NCBI GenBank assembly: GCA_005281725.1
Contig: SSBO01000009.1
Location: 6,324,303-6,388,302 of the forward strand
DNA length: 64,000 nt
Reading direction: 5' to 3'
DNA from: Wuchereria bancrofti
Taxonomy: Eukaryota; Nematoda; Chromadorea; Rhabditida; Onchocercidae
Below, in pieces: positions 11,186 through 26,000 of this stretch. The notes under the pieces are model-generated. The model was given only the letters and a program-made list of their open reading frames with translations. It was not told where the DNA came from and searched no databases. Each line of letters begins with the position of its first letter. Position 1 is the stretch's first letter. Made by a program: the position numbers and the translations under genes.

Positions 11186-12454
11186 ATGTTGTTACATGCG
11201 GAAAGATTATGAATATTTATTTTACTTAATGTTTAAGTTGATAAAGCTTTCTCTTCAAATCGATCACAAAATTGGCATAAAAACACAGCGTATGGAGTTT
11301 CCTTTTCGCTTTTTGCTTAAGGATCACAGGATCTAAAAATATTTCCGTTGCTGAAGAGTTAGATTTTGCAAATAGTTGCAAGATTTCAAGCAGTAGCAGA
11401 CAGTCACGATTTGGCCAAATTATTTGAATCAGTAATTACCTGTGGGATGTTGTTCCATATTGTTAACCTAAACTCATAGTGCCAGTTAGAACAGCAATGG
11501 GGTTGATTGCACCGGATGGTTGGGTAGGTATCGTCCAGCATCATCTCCAGAAAACTAGCATGTCATAATGATGCATGATGGTAGATAGTCATTAAAACTC
11601 CTAGCAACGAGGGTTCTTCGTACCTTTTCCGATCTCAACAAAGTGAAATTATTCCTCTCAATAAAGCTTTTGAAGTTCTAATTCATTTCGATGTGATAAC
11701 TGCCGGTCGTTCATTTTTTTTGTTTTTCGAAGCAAATTTTTGAAAAAGAGTAAGAAGAGATGACATTTTTTGGACAAACATGCAACGTAGCGATATTATA
11801 ATATTTTTCTTTGCTGAAGAGTTAGGTTTAGATGCTGCTTTATTAAGCGAGACCTTGTTGACAAGGTACCTGGTCCTGAGTACTCCAAGCTTTTTTTTTT
11901 CTTCCCATTATTTAAGTTAACTTACATGTTTGAATGTCATTTATGGAATAAAACTGTCATAGTAATGGAAGTATATTTACAATACATTCCAGGTCGTGCT
12001 TCCCATTTTTATCAAGTCGGTCTTATTGTATTCAGGGAAAAAGTAAGATTTGTTTGTGATTTTCATCCAGTCTTGATTTTGTGTTCAAATCTTCATTTTT
12101 AATGATAGCTATTATTTCTCAGATAAGCGTGGTGAATATAATTTGATTGTTATCAATTTAGGTGAGGAAAGTGAAAGGGAATTTGAGTGTATGAAAGATT
12201 TAAATCAGTCAAAATTATGCGAAATCTAATTCTCACAAAAAATTTTGAGAAGTCGTATTTTGGAAATGGAAGTAGCGAAGGATAATTTTGAATTTTTAGG
12301 GCAAATCTATGGATGCTATAAATGTTAGAATTTTTTTGATATAATTAATCGAGATAAGAGGAGTAAGAAATTCGCACGTCCCACTTCGTTTTACAATTAA
12401 TGTAATGTATAATGGTTTTTTTAGTGAATATTTTGCGAAATTTTATCAAATAAC

Positions 12455-12476
12455 GTAGTAAGTTTAAACTTACTAC
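12455..12476. repeat. Perfect 22-bp palindrome
   Basis: The half-site GTAGTAAGTTT is followed directly by its exact reverse complement, centred on GTTTAAAC. A further partial copy (TAGTAAGTTTAA) begins a few bases to the right. It could be a dimeric protein-binding site or a replication accident; no gene is nearby. Confidence 0.8.
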
Positions 12477-15400
12477 CTTAGTAAGTTTAACTGACAGCTG
12501 AGGAGTTATTGCTGAATGCAGAGGGTTTTAAAAGTGATTGCTAGAATTCAAGAGATGTTCAGTAATTAATGGTTAACGACTCAACGGTCGATGTATTTTG
12601 TAGTAATAACAGTGACTAGGAAAGGTTAGTGAAGATGAAGGAGTATTTTTGAACCTTTTCCCTGGGAGATGAAACTTTTAGAGTGATTTATCTACAACAG
12701 ATCTTTATTTGATGAATTGGAATAATTTTTTTTTCAAATTTTAAAAGAAAAATCTTGAATTCAATCCCTTTAGAATATTCAAATTCTTTTTAAATGAGAA
12801 AATGCTGAAAAATCGTATAAAAGTTTTAATGACTTTGTAATGCTTCCCTTAATTATTGCAAATCCGGTGTGTATTTGACGATTCAATTAATTTGCTCTTT
12901 TGCGCACTAAAATCTTGAATTTCAATCCATCCATCACTTGCGAAAATATAAAAGAATACGCAAAATTAAGTAAGTTTATAACATACGCGAAAGAAAGTGT
13001 GGTGATGGTTATGTCACCGATAGTTTCTGAAATCTTGAAACAAAGAAGGAAAAAAAGACAAAGTGCTGTAGATATAAATACATTATAACCACTTACTGAT
13101 GAAAAGAGATTGAGTGAGGAAGAAAGAAGCAGGAGATAACTGATTGTATTTTGAAATTACTGTGCTCTATTTTCGTTGCGGAGTTGAAATCGTTTTACTG
13201 GCTATATAAATGCTTCTTGTCGTTGAACCATTTAAGTGTGTGAGCATAATTTGAATCGTTCTCATGAGAGCTATGCACTCTTCATTCAATTTGGTATTAA
13301 ACTCTCTACTTGTTTCTTCTAAGATTTAGATTGATTCGTCTTTTCGACACGTAAATCTAATTTTCATTGCTAGTTTGATCTCCTATTCTCGGAATCATGA
13401 AGTATTAGAAAAATGATAAATACCATCATTCATGTGGTTACCTTCGCTTCGATATAATGATAGTTTGGAATTCTTTTCAATGCGTTGGAGCAAGTTTGTA
13501 TCATCAAAGCGAAATTCTCGTCAAACTTGTTTCTTTATGGGCGTCACTAATCTACCAATTTCTGGGAAAGAATTGATGGATTGGAATCTTATACGCATTA
13601 TATTATAATTCTTCAGAAATTTTTCACTTTTAACGGATATTTCTTTGTACTTCACCTCTTCTAGGTAGTGACATTCATGATGGAAAACATGAAGATTTTT
13701 GAATTTCTTCATTGACTTCATTGTTTTAGTTTAATAATTTTCGTTTTCAAAATATCTCAAATTAGATTTTCACTTCATTCAGCAGAAATTGAAAATTCAA
13801 AAAATTATGAAATATCGCAGATGAAATTCAAAGAACGAAGTCATGGAGACAGCTAGGAAATTTATAGATCCCTTTTTATTGTTCGATTTTTCCTTTTTAT
13901 AAACGAAGATTTTTATCTTAGACTGAACTACTAGTTTTCACTTTTTTGATTTTATGGCAACAAATTATAATGTTTTATACTTCACGGTGGTAAATGTCAT
14001 TTTTGCAATGCGTTACGATGGAGTTTATACTATCGTTAGCATCCTACTGAAGCTGAGACGATCGTTGCATATTCAAACTGCACGATTAGTGCTTTAGAAC
14101 GAATTGAGCCCCTCAAAACAAGTAGAGGACAGTTACTTTGTTCTTTTTCTTTTTGTTTTTTATTTTTATCCTCTAATTTTATCCTTCGTATCGGCTATTA
14201 CGAAGAAACGATTATCTGTAAATTCTTTTAATTTAATAAATTATTTAGATTAAAGTGATAGTCTAATAGTGAGAACAGGTGACATAAAACTGTTGTTTCA
14301 TTGTGAAAATTAATTTTCACATTTGAACTTAAAAATTGATTTGCTGAACTGGAACCTAAATTTATGCAGTATGGCAAGCTGTACTATATGTTTTAACCAA
14401 ATAGTTTGTGCTGAATTGCAGTGAATGAAATTCTTCTTCGATCATTAAAATTCTTCATTATTTCCCGAAGAAGTCTAATTAATTTGTTAATCAATGGAAG
14501 CATAGCTGAGACATAACGTTTTTTTTTTCTTTTTTTGTCACCTTTTTTTATTTAGATAGACTTAAGGTTTTTTTCGATGTTTCAATGAATAAAAGTTCAT
14601 TAAGATTTTTTCAATTAAAAATAGAAATGAAAAATCATCAATTCTCCTGGTGTCAAAAAAAGGAAGGAAAAGAAGCAAAGAAACAAATGAAATAAGGAAC
14701 AGCTGGTTCGATGATGTGAAAATAGTATTTTTTTACTTCACTACCTATTTACACCCACGCTTTTTCTTCTTTTTTTTTAGTTCATCCAAGGGCCTACCGT
14801 TGTTTTTCTTGGCTTTTTGGGACGGAGTTATGTCTAATTGAATTAGACTTTGCGAAAAAAAAAAAACACAAATTCAATTCCATTTGAACAAATAGCAACG
14901 TGAGAAAGGATTCCAAGGATAAAAATGGATTTCTTCTTGACGGTCTATCCCGGCATGTCTCATATTATTTTCGATTTTTCTCAATTATGCAAAAACTGCT
15001 CTTTTTTCTTTATACTGTTCCTCCCTTCCTCCATCTCATAATCGATTTCATTTAAAAACATATAATCCATATAATTGCTCCTTTTCTGCCTTACTTCCGG
15101 TTGATAAGTTCACTAGACGACACTTATCAATCTACTTCAGAAGTAAAATAATATAATGTGCTTCTTTCTTACAAAACACTAAGACTCGTTTTAATTCACT
15201 GTAGCTAATCGAGAAAGCAGCAATAAAATTGTCATTTACACGACCTTTTTTGCTTGTATCTTTTGGAATATTCCATTAAATCATCTCAAATATTCTTTAA
15301 CTCGCAATTGCATCGGAAAGGTTGAAAGAATATCCGGATCAATATAAAATACGGGGAATGTATTTGGGGTCAAAAGACTAAGTATGCCAACTGCAATGAT

Positions 15401-18400
15401 AAATAATTTCATGAAGTAATAGCGTCTTAGAATTATAAAATTCTAACAAAAAATTGGAAAGTTAATTCCTAATTTTATCAATCCGCAAAAAAAAAAGATA
15501 CGATCATGTGTAAAGAAGAAAGGACAAAAAGAAATATTAAGGAAATCAGAAAAAAGGTACTATTCACCTTTTTAGAATTTAAAAATAGAACTGTTAGATT
15601 TGTTAATTTTCTTTTGCAAAAAATTTGCTGCTTCCAATCAGTTTAAATCATTTGTCTCGACTAGAGAAATACAATTTCTGAAAATCCGAAGATGACATCA
15701 GAAACGGATGAATTTTTTCTAATCAATTATTCCAAGAAATTAGCATATATGATTTGATTTTGTGTCGTTGAATACATAAAATTTTTTTTAAGTTGTTTTG
15801 CAAATGAATTCTTGCAAAATGTAATTTGGCCATTCAAAAATTTCTATAAAAGGAATTAAAATTTTGAAAGAATTCATAACTTCGAAGCATTTTTCATTTG
15901 AAATCATTTGATCGATATCTTCATTTAACCATTATATTTTTATGATCAATATGTCAGTTCGATCTTTTAAACGAATGGCGGTACAAGACAAAGGAAGATA
16001 TTTTGACTAAGTTAACTCATTTTCACATTCCTAAAGCTTTTTTTTTTCTGCTTCGATCATTCTCACACAATTTCCATTCTTTTACATGTGGGAAGTCGAT
16101 AACGATAATATTACTATTTTCCTGTCGAGCAAATCTTTATATTCTAGATTTTGAGAACCGTACTCAAAAGCAGTAAATTCTTAAACACAACCGCAATTTC
16201 ACTATGTTAGTTTTGGATGATGTTAGTATTACATGCTGCCGAAAGTTAGTATCAAATGTACATTTGACCACAACTTGAGTGTCCTCTGCTTGAGAAGTAA
16301 TTTCAAGAATTGGAAACGTCGGCCTCATTTAGCTAATATTTAAACTTGAGCTCCTTTTGTTATTAAATATTTTTCTCATAACAATTCGATTAATCAGCAT
16401 ACGTAATGCATTAGGAGGTCCAAAATTCTTAAATTGTTTGTTTGTGCTTTGAGCGGTTGTGCTAAGCTGAAAATTGAGGAATTCAAGATGAAGTGCACAT
16501 TGTATATAAAGATTAAACTGGCAAAACTTAACTGTTATGCCACGGAAAATTATTAAAAAGTCGTTTTTTACTAAGATAATCTTTTAATAGCTTGGTCTTA
16601 GAAAAACCTAAAGTTAAAAATTATGGAGATGTTTCTAGTCTCATAATCTTCTCTTGATAATTTTGAATTTCGGCGATTTTCTATCCTGCAAGTTTGCATG
16701 CCTTAAGTGAATTTATTTAGCACTATCTAAATTCAGATATAAAGTTTGTATATTGAAACTTAATTCAAAATATCCGAATTAAACCGCTTTTTCTGCAGGT
16801 TTCGCGAAAGGCTTGAGTGAATATCAAGCATAACCGTCTTGTTACTTTATGTTTTTCAAACTGAATTTTGTTAAATGTATTATTTAGCTTAAAATCAAAA
16901 TTTTTATTTAAAAAGAAATAAAAGTCTGAAGGAATATTAAATTTTCGATATCCATAGTTTTTTCGGGTTTAAAAAAGATAATAAAGAAAAATTCACTCAG
17001 TTATTTATTACTAATGAAATGTCGATTTGCTAAAATTTACGCCGTATTTTGCATTTCTTAAGCTGACACCAGTGATAATCTAATTCAGTTCTTTTCCACT
17101 CTTCTAAAACATCAGACACCTGAAGCTAAAATTTGCCTGGAATACTGCAGAAATCGTCTTTTTATTGGCAGTAAAGTCAATCTTAAACATCGAACACGTC
17201 TTATGGCCTCCACACTTGTGCGAACTGCCCTTTCCAACATTGAAATTAAAATTTGATTAACTTGCTACAAGAATTGCAATATAAGTAGCTAAAAGATTTA
17301 TTTCATGAAATATCCTTATTTCAAAATGCTAAATTTATATGAACTTAATTCCTTTCTTTCAAAGCTGATCAATGATGATCAACTTAGTTATGATTTTTGT
17401 GATTATAAGTTAATTATCCAAAAAAGAATTAACTTATTTGTATGTTAAATTACAATATTAAAGTGAAACCTTCAAATAGATTCGTTGCGTTGAATTTCTT
17501 ACTTGAACATTTCACATATATATAGAACATTTCACAAATATGTCACATATTACAAAGGTGAAGAAAAACTTTTAACATTTGTGCTAATGAAAAATAAACG
17601 AATAGGTAATAATAAACTTAAAAACAATGACGATGATGAGGAAAAATGAGAAGATAAATCAGCAAAAAGGTGGAAAAGTTATAAGTTTCAGAGAATTTTT
17701 TATTTGCTTCCTAATTGTTTAACATTTCATCTTCATAATTCCTCCGAAGATTTTCTCAAGTTTCTAATTTTTATTGATATTTAAATCTCTCGTACGAAAC
17801 GTTAACTTTTGTAGTGAGTGAATACATATTTGCTACATGAAAAAATCAATGTTTGCTAAATAATATTCTTTTTTGTTACTCTTTTTTCAACAGTTCATAT
17901 TTCATTTGGCGCAACGAATGTATCCCTTAATAAAAATAAAATGTCCATTTAAATCTAATAAATTACGAGAAAATGGATTGATTGATTGACTGGTAAAATA
18001 AATATCATCCAAATTTGAAAGGTTAATGGGAACAATTTTAGCAAGAAAGAATATCAGTGCTTTAAAGTGTTGCTCTTCTGCTTCGTTGCCTTTTTCTCTT
18101 ATTTCATTATAAATCCGGAGAGCTATGTTTTGAAAACTAAAAATTTTTATTTAATTTCTCGTTTTTAAAAATTCATTTTGTGTTTTTTAGGGACTTTCGC
18201 TCCCATTTATTGATAATTATAGTCTGAAATATTTAATTTCGATAATGCAGTGTGAATGAGTAAACTGCAATAGAAGTCCAGTCTACCATGATTGGCTTGG
18301 GAGTTATAAATAGCTGTTTTTCTTAATTATCCTTCAACAAATTTTTTCAAAAACTTTTTTGAACAAAATCAAATTGTCTAATTACTATACTCCCCAGGTT

Positions 18401-19952
18401 GCCAAGTTGCAACTTTTTTTCATCCCAAAGCAATGATTCAGATATGTTCACTGTAAAATATTCAGCCATTGAATAAATGATTTCTCTCTATTTGACGAGT
18501 GAGTTTTTGTGTAATGCTGAGTTCAGAATCATTAATTCTGTATTGGAATTATTGCTGGTGGATTTTTCAAAGAGTTCATTTCAAAATTCGAATAAAGTTT
18601 CTTTATTCCAAATTATACAATTTGTACCCTTCACAAATACAATATTTTTTTGGTAATTTATTACGGAGAATAATAGTGGCAAACTTTTATTGAAGATGTA
18701 ATGTTATATTCATCTTCTTAATTACAATGACAGGTACACCTGACATATTTTCTTTGTAAATAATGCTTAATTCCAGAATATTTTGACAGCACCGACCGTA
18801 TTTAGGGATCTGTTGATGATGATAGAAGCACTCCGTCCTTCCTTTTCTTATTCATCTATCAATCACTTATATCTCATCTTTTCATTTAATTATTTTTTCG
18901 GTTCAGGATAATATCTTTTCGTTATTAATGTTAGATAACCAATAACAATGAGGAAGAAGCAAGAATACCTCGGTAATTGTTTTTTATTTTGGCTGATGAT
19001 TGATTGATTAAGCTAATTAAGCAACCGATCGTTGGATGTAAGCTGAAATAGTTGCATTTCAGATTCTTTGCAATAAGTGGTCAGTTTTTTGTTGTTTTCA
19101 CACCTAATTAGAGCGATAATTTAGAAATTCCCTTCTTCTCTCTCTCTTCAATTCAGTCTTCTGCGCTATTCATCCAATCCAATTCAATCCCTGTTACAAT
19201 GCCAATTTACTAAGTTCGTCAGCTGTGTGTGAATATTTCCGTCGTTTTTTCGTTCATATGCAATTCCGCTTGTCATCTCATCGTGTCCCCTCCTTGTTTT
19301 CACCGTAATCGTTGAAGGAAGGCTTCAATTTCCATCATGCCTTACTTTTTTATTCTTTTTCTTCTTTTAGTCGATTATACACTACGATTATTTTTATACT
19401 TTTACGAATTTGTTTTCCTAACAGCTAGCCAATCCATTAAGTCCAGAAATAACCTTTTGGGTGCACAATTGTCTGTGGCAGTAAGCATTGCGTTCTATTG
19501 CTATAATGTCATCATCAAATAGTTTCCGTTCTTTTCCCTGTCTGTTCCGGTGATTATTCCCTCTAGGTAATATGTATCAAATAACTAGCTGAAATGATAT
19601 TATTACCAAATGTAATCATAATTTTCGGGGAATACTGAAGTATGTAAAACATACCAATATATTCTAGAGCAAATTGTCCAGAAACTACAAGTTTGCATGC
19701 AAATTCAAATCTAACAGAAGTAATTGGAAGATCACTTTTTCTTCTCACATTAACTAATTTAGGAACTCATCGTTTGAAGCCAGCATCCCTCGCCAGCTGT
19801 AAAGTTAATGACAAGCAGAAGTAGCAGCATCATCACTGCTATTCACCATGAAAGTTCTCTTAATGGTACATGATAGTATACCAGCTAGAGGTTAAACGAG
19901 GTTAAACAGTGATATTAATAGGAAGAATATTTCCGTATAAATCGGGTGATTA

Positions 19953-20076
19953 CAAAAAATAGAGCGCTATCGAATGGACTTCCATCAATAATACATTGGT
20001 ATTTTTCCTTTAAGATATAGAAATGGAAGAAAGAAAGCTAACTTGGACAGGTGTTAGAATAGCGCTCTATTTTTTG
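19953..20076 (+). repeat. 18-bp perfect inverted repeat spanning the receptor start codon
   Basis: CAAAAAATAGAGCGCTAT at 19953-19970 is exactly complementary to 20059-20076. The arms are separated by 88 bases that include the first ATG of the dopamine receptor (20023). In an mRNA carrying both arms the start codon would sit in the loop of a long hairpin. Confidence 0.85.
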
Positions 20077-23000
20077 CTAATAAAAGTTTTTTTTAAAACC
20101 TTTCTCGAAATCAATTTAAAACAGATGGATCTGATATCGACAAAAAATGATACTCATAATATCATGAATATGAGCAGTTGCGTTACGAACTCAACATCTT
20201 TGCAATGTTTGTCGAAGTTAGCCACTCCGGATCATGAACTTAACATTTCCGGATTATTCTTTTTAATTATTCCGACCATTACTGTTTTGGGTAATTCGAT
20301 GGTAATTATTGCTGTACTACGTTTTAAAACCCTTCATTCTGCTATTAATTTCCTAATCTTTGGTTTGGCTGTCGCTGATCTCCTAGTTGGACTTTTCGTC
20401 ATGCCCTATGCTGTTTATGTCCATGTGAGTTTCCAGTCTGATCTCATGCTCATTTAAAAATAGAGTAAATTACTAGTGATAAGGATAGAGCAAGTGATAG
20501 TTTAAGAGAGCAAACAATAAAACCTGTTGAAGCATTTTAATTACAAATTTTAACGTTTTTTTTAACGAGATGAATTATTCTTTGGTGATAAATGCTAAAA
20601 GCAATTCTGGTCAAAAGAAATTATACATTGCTTTAAAAGTAGGTATGATAAATTAGTCATCGAATACTGGTTCAAAAGTTAATAGGCCTGGCATAAAAAG
20701 GCCATGTTTATGTTAGCATGAACAATCCGGTGATATCAATTCCGATGATATCATTAAATAAGACAAGTGGAATCAAGCAAATGAGCTAAAGACATTAGCA
20801 GCAAAAGGATATGTATTAGGAGGACTAGACAACTGACCGTACTAAAGTATCCATAAACAAACGAATGAAGAAAAATCATACTTATGGATAGGTCACAAAT
20901 GCGTGCAGATAGCCTTATCATTAACATTATGTAAATTAAAAAATAAAGAGGTGCTTTTATTTATCCTATCATTATTTTTTCATGATTTCATGATTATTCC
21001 TTATTGATTTCACTTATTTCACTGCTGTCCCTGGAAGGCTATTGTATTTACTTTTAAAATGGAATGCTAGGCTTTTTTTTTTAAATGAGAATATTGTCGC
21101 AAACCGTTTTGTTTATTTCATGTTAAAGATTATTTCTATGTTAAGGCTATCGTTGTTTTGGAATGATTACTAAATAAGATTAGCAGAAATTAATGGGATT
21201 TTTTTAAAAAAAGTTCACTGTTATTTTTAGAAAGAATTAATCAAGTGAAAAGCAAGCAAAGCTATAATAATAGAGAAATTTAATTAGCGCATATGCAATG
21301 GGAATTTAACTGGTGTAATACCTAATGAAACGCTTATATGATTAAAAAAACTAATGTCCCATTAATCGCTTGAATGGAAACATTAGCTATTAAATCTCCC
21401 AAGTGCATTTTTTCCAAGAAGTATAAAGCAATTTTCAATGAAGCTCGATGTTTTTTTGGTTGGAATTTAAAGAAGTTATTTAATCAACTAATGTGATAAC
21501 TAACAAAGACAAAAATTTTCACTGGATCTAAAGTCATTTGCATTTACATATTCTATCAGGATCACTCTTCAGAAGGAAAAAAGAAATATTGAATATTTGA
21601 GTAAGTGATGCAGAAAAGGTGAACAGAACAGTACACAATACTGAAATTACTTACAACTGAGTTGCCTTTTTATACTTTAAGAATAGCTAACCGCTTTACT
21701 AATTTTTCTAAATCAATTTCAAAGTTAATGAAAATGATTTTTGCCATGCTTTGCCATCTACATAGTTTTTTTCTTCCTCTCCATAACATGGTAATACTAT
21801 GATAACTATGATTGTCTAAGACATGTTCCATTTCAGGTGCAAGGTGGTTATTGGTTCCTCGGATCTATGATGTGTGATATATATTCAGCAAGTGATGTCG
21901 CCTGCAGTACTGCGTCCATACTTATACTTACAGTCATTAGTTTTGATAGGTGAATAAATTAAACAGATGGAAAATCATTTTCAGACTTCATTAATTGAGT
22001 CGCTGTTGAAACAACTTGTCAGCTGAACTTTTTTGCTATTCTAAGGAACAGCTGCATATCTGACGGAAACATAAGTTCTTTAATCGATTAAAAGTGAACC
22101 ATGTATCCATTAAGTCCTCAGTTTAAAGATAAATGTGATAAACTGCTTTATCCTGCAACAATTCTTAATTAATTCTATGTTTCACTTGAAAAAAGTGCCT
22201 AACTATTAGTGCTATATTTAATTAATGATATATTTAGTTCTGGTAAAAATGATAGCATTAATGAGAATTTACCTGTGTTAGGCAGTACAATCCTCATCTA
22301 AACTTAGGGAATACTAAAAGGTTAATTTATCAATTGTAGGTACCGAGCAGTTACTCATCCTATAAGTTATTCACACAATTCCCATGATACAAAACGGGTT
22401 ATTTTTATTATGGCAGTCATTTGGGTCATTTCCCTTGCACTTGCTAGTCCTATGGTACTCGGTAAGTCATCACTGTTCCCATTTCACATAATTTCACTGT
22501 GCTTATTCGAAGAATTTAAGAGTATTTATTATCGTTCAAACTAATTCATTTATTTGATAATTAGCTTCAGAAAATCAACTCAAAATTTCCATATGATTAA
22601 TTAATCGCAGGTGTGAATATCCGGCCAACAGATGCGGATCCATACGAATGTCGCTTCTATAATCCAATATTTTCAATATCCTCGTCAATTATTAGTTTCG
22701 TCATACCTTGTTTTATTGTTCTATTCGTTTATATTAGGTTAATGCTTTTGTTGCTTTTATTATTTTGTTTTTCTAATGATATCATTTATCTTACTTATTG
22801 AATCTCCTGTTATAAGCGAACATGAAAACACCTTTCTCAAGTATTTAGCAAATTTCTTCTGCTCTTTCTTGTTAAAGACTTTGTTCTGCAACTGAAATTA
22901 CACAGAAAAATATTTTAGGATAATGATTGCTTTACGTCAAAGGCAAAAATTATCCAGAAAACAACGTTGGTCATATTTACGACCGTTAAAAAGGTCTGAA

Positions 23001-26000
23001 TTGTTTTCAAATGATGAATTGCACAATTGAACAGTAACGTTCTCCGGATCATTGGGCAAAATTTTTAATTGCAAGATGAAGCTTTCAGCTTACAGTTCTC
23101 ATCAGTTTTATCTAACTTGAAATTTAGATTCAGTAACAATTATCAGAATTTATTTGCCCTCCGAAGAAAACTTGTTCATTCTAATTCCCACTCCGTCAAC
23201 TTAAAAAAAATTTCTCATTATTTTAACATGTTTACAATACTTCATTTGCTGTTACACTTCCTGGGATTCAACTGCAATTTTGCTGATTTCCCTTCCCATT
23301 AATTTTAGATTAGCGAAGGAAACGACAGCTGTCAGTAATTTCAACTGCAGTGGCCAGAAGGCGATAACTGGAATCGGTTTGTTTATTATGAATTGATTAA
23401 TTCGTTTGCTTTATTCTAATTACAACAGGAATACTAGAAGTTGGGCATTAGACGACACAACAACTTGCCATCCTCTTGTTTTCTGCAATATAAGCAAAAA
23501 TAAGTGTTGAAATGAGAAGGAGTTCACATAAACTTTAATTAGACTCACACCTTGTGAAATAAATTGTCTTTTTAGTAAGTTTGAAGATGTAAAATATAAG
23601 AATGCTTTCATCACAATACCAAAATCCATTTTTGAAATGAAGCTGAAAATTTTTTTTTTTCAATTTTTTACGGAGTAGTAAAAATTGCTGTATCACATCA
23701 GATTGAATCACTGATATGTTGCTGAAAAGTTTACAAATTTTTTTGGAGATTTTAAGTTTTGATCTTTGAGAAATCTAAAAAATATTTTTTCTTTAATGTT
23801 TCCGAACTCTGACAAAGTTAAGCAAACTATTCTCTTTTCTCTGTCATCTTGGTCATTTAATTAGACATGTTTCTTTCAAACTTGTCTAATAAATTAGTAT
23901 TTCTTTTCCATCAGTTTGGAGCCGTATTAAAAAAAAAGTTATTTTGCTGAGCTTAAGGAAACCTCCAATATTCCGGATTTTTTTTGCTTCTCTTCTCCTC
24001 TGCTTCTTTCATTACCATATGTGTTATTTTATAACTGCAACAATTTCCGTAATAGATGATCCAAGCTTCAAGACGATCCTTTTAATTCAAAACTATCTTC
24101 TGGCGTGTTCAATACCAATTAACCCAATGATGATATGATAATTAAATTTAATAACAATATACTTGACAATGGGCACCCACTAAAATGCACTGACCATTTC
24201 AAGGAATGAAACTGAAAAATTTCTCTTTATTCTTTTTTATTATTGTAGTAACGGAGCGGATGGAACATTACCAGGAAGATTGCTAAAGGACCTCTTACCC
24301 TTGAAGGATATTAAGCAGCTAATATCTTCCTGACCATAAATGAGCTCTCCACATTAACACAAGAACAGGATACTATTACATTTTGGAAAATAAAGCATAA
24401 TAATAAGCTATGGAAAGCTTTGGCCAACATGTCTGATGTACTTATAATATTAAATTGGCGACCATATTTGAATGAGTGAATTCCGCATGGCTTATCTCAT
24501 TCTAGTCGATTATTTCTAACTATCTTTCAAAGTTTTAAACCTTATTAAATCGAACAAATAAAAAAAATTCATTTTTCTGTGGCTTATTCTTGATAACCAA
24601 AATTTGTTGGGAATCTAATTTATTTCTTAAGGCTTAAATAAAGGTCTGTAAATTCTTTAATGTTTTTTGGCGCTTTAAAGTTCTGAAATGCTTTCCGTTT
24701 GCAATTTATAGTCCATTTTCAAGTTTTGTATTTCAATTCTATTTCACTAAATCATCAGTTAAAAGTTCTGAAGAAATGACGTCTATAAAACAAGGAATGA
24801 CTTTAAAAAACAATTCAATTTGTGTAAACAAGTAAACCAAAATAAGCGTACATTTTTTTTATTTTTGAAAAGTGTTTTAGTTGCCATTTTCTGAAAATTC
24901 TCGTCGCGTGAAGAAAGGGACTTAATTATAATATTCAAAAATGATCAAGTTTTTTTCCTTTTTTTCAGTAGAAACGGCAGAAATAACCAAACCACAGCTA
25001 ACAGTAGATCCTGATAAAAATGAACTGAATTTGGGCAAAGGAAGGAAGAAGAAACAGAAGTATGCTTTCCGGTTGTTCCTCGAAATACCTGTATTTGTTT
25101 CAATATTTTTCTCCAAGTATCCAACAATAAGAGATAAGATGAAATCAAAGGCAAAAAGTGCAAGCAAATAAGAGTTGAAATTGCTAGCACAAATTCATTC
25201 CGCTCTTAAACAATGATTATGAGCTAACAGCAACAAGTAAAAATAACATCTGTAAGCAAAACGTACTTTATCTGACTTTCTCATTCCAGTACTTAAATTC
25301 CAATTTATTAATTACTCGGTATAATTCTCGAAATATTTCCTAGTGCAAAATATGTATAGCACAGAATGCGTAAATTTGCAATTGTAAACATTTGCAGCTT
25401 TCTATATTTCTATAACTTCGTTATATCATCATCGATACTGGTGAACTACTTATTTTGCTTTGAATTGATTTGATCACCACAAAAACTTATTGTCATTATT
25501 TTTAGCGATACTCTTGATATGGTTTCAAAGATAACTACACTTTATTCTCATAAAATTAATAAGGAATATTCTAAAAATGGAATGCAGAAATCACTTAAGC
25601 AATACGACGGTTGTGGAATGTATATGAATAGAATAGTGAATGGTAATACTGAAATAATCAAAATCGATGATAGCGATATTTCAAACGAAGAGATTTCTAG
25701 TAAAGGTGAATTAATCATGATTGATAATTTTATGAGACTGTGACCCAGAAGGCATATATTAGCATATTATGTAATTTACTTCTTCCTATTTAAATAACTA
25801 ATTTATAAAAGATTTTTAAAATGAATATTGTGATATCATTCGTAAGACGCGGCTGATAAATAATCCAGAATTGAAGTTTTGTATCCTTCTTATTGCAGTA
25901 AAAAAGTCGTTCAGTGAAGGATTTCTGCTGAGAATGCTGGAAGGATTGAACTGGAACAATTTGCCTTGTCCCTGCAGAGAAGTTACTTTAAGTCGGTACG

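Larger units (their letters stand above)
10937..19952. other. Nine-kilobase AT-rich stretch without recognisable genes
   Basis: No frame here looks like an exon of a known family on either strand. Open frames are short and mostly lack ATG starts. The composition is AT-rich with many poly-A and poly-T runs. A strong hairpin (11156-11185) and a perfect palindrome (12455-12476) are listed separately. The right-hand end presumably holds the promoter of the dopamine receptor gene. Confidence 0.6.

Noticed and set aside
12900..13088. 62-codon plus-strand frame in the gene desert
   Set aside because: It does not begin with ATG, its composition follows the local A-richness, and no neighbouring exons fit.
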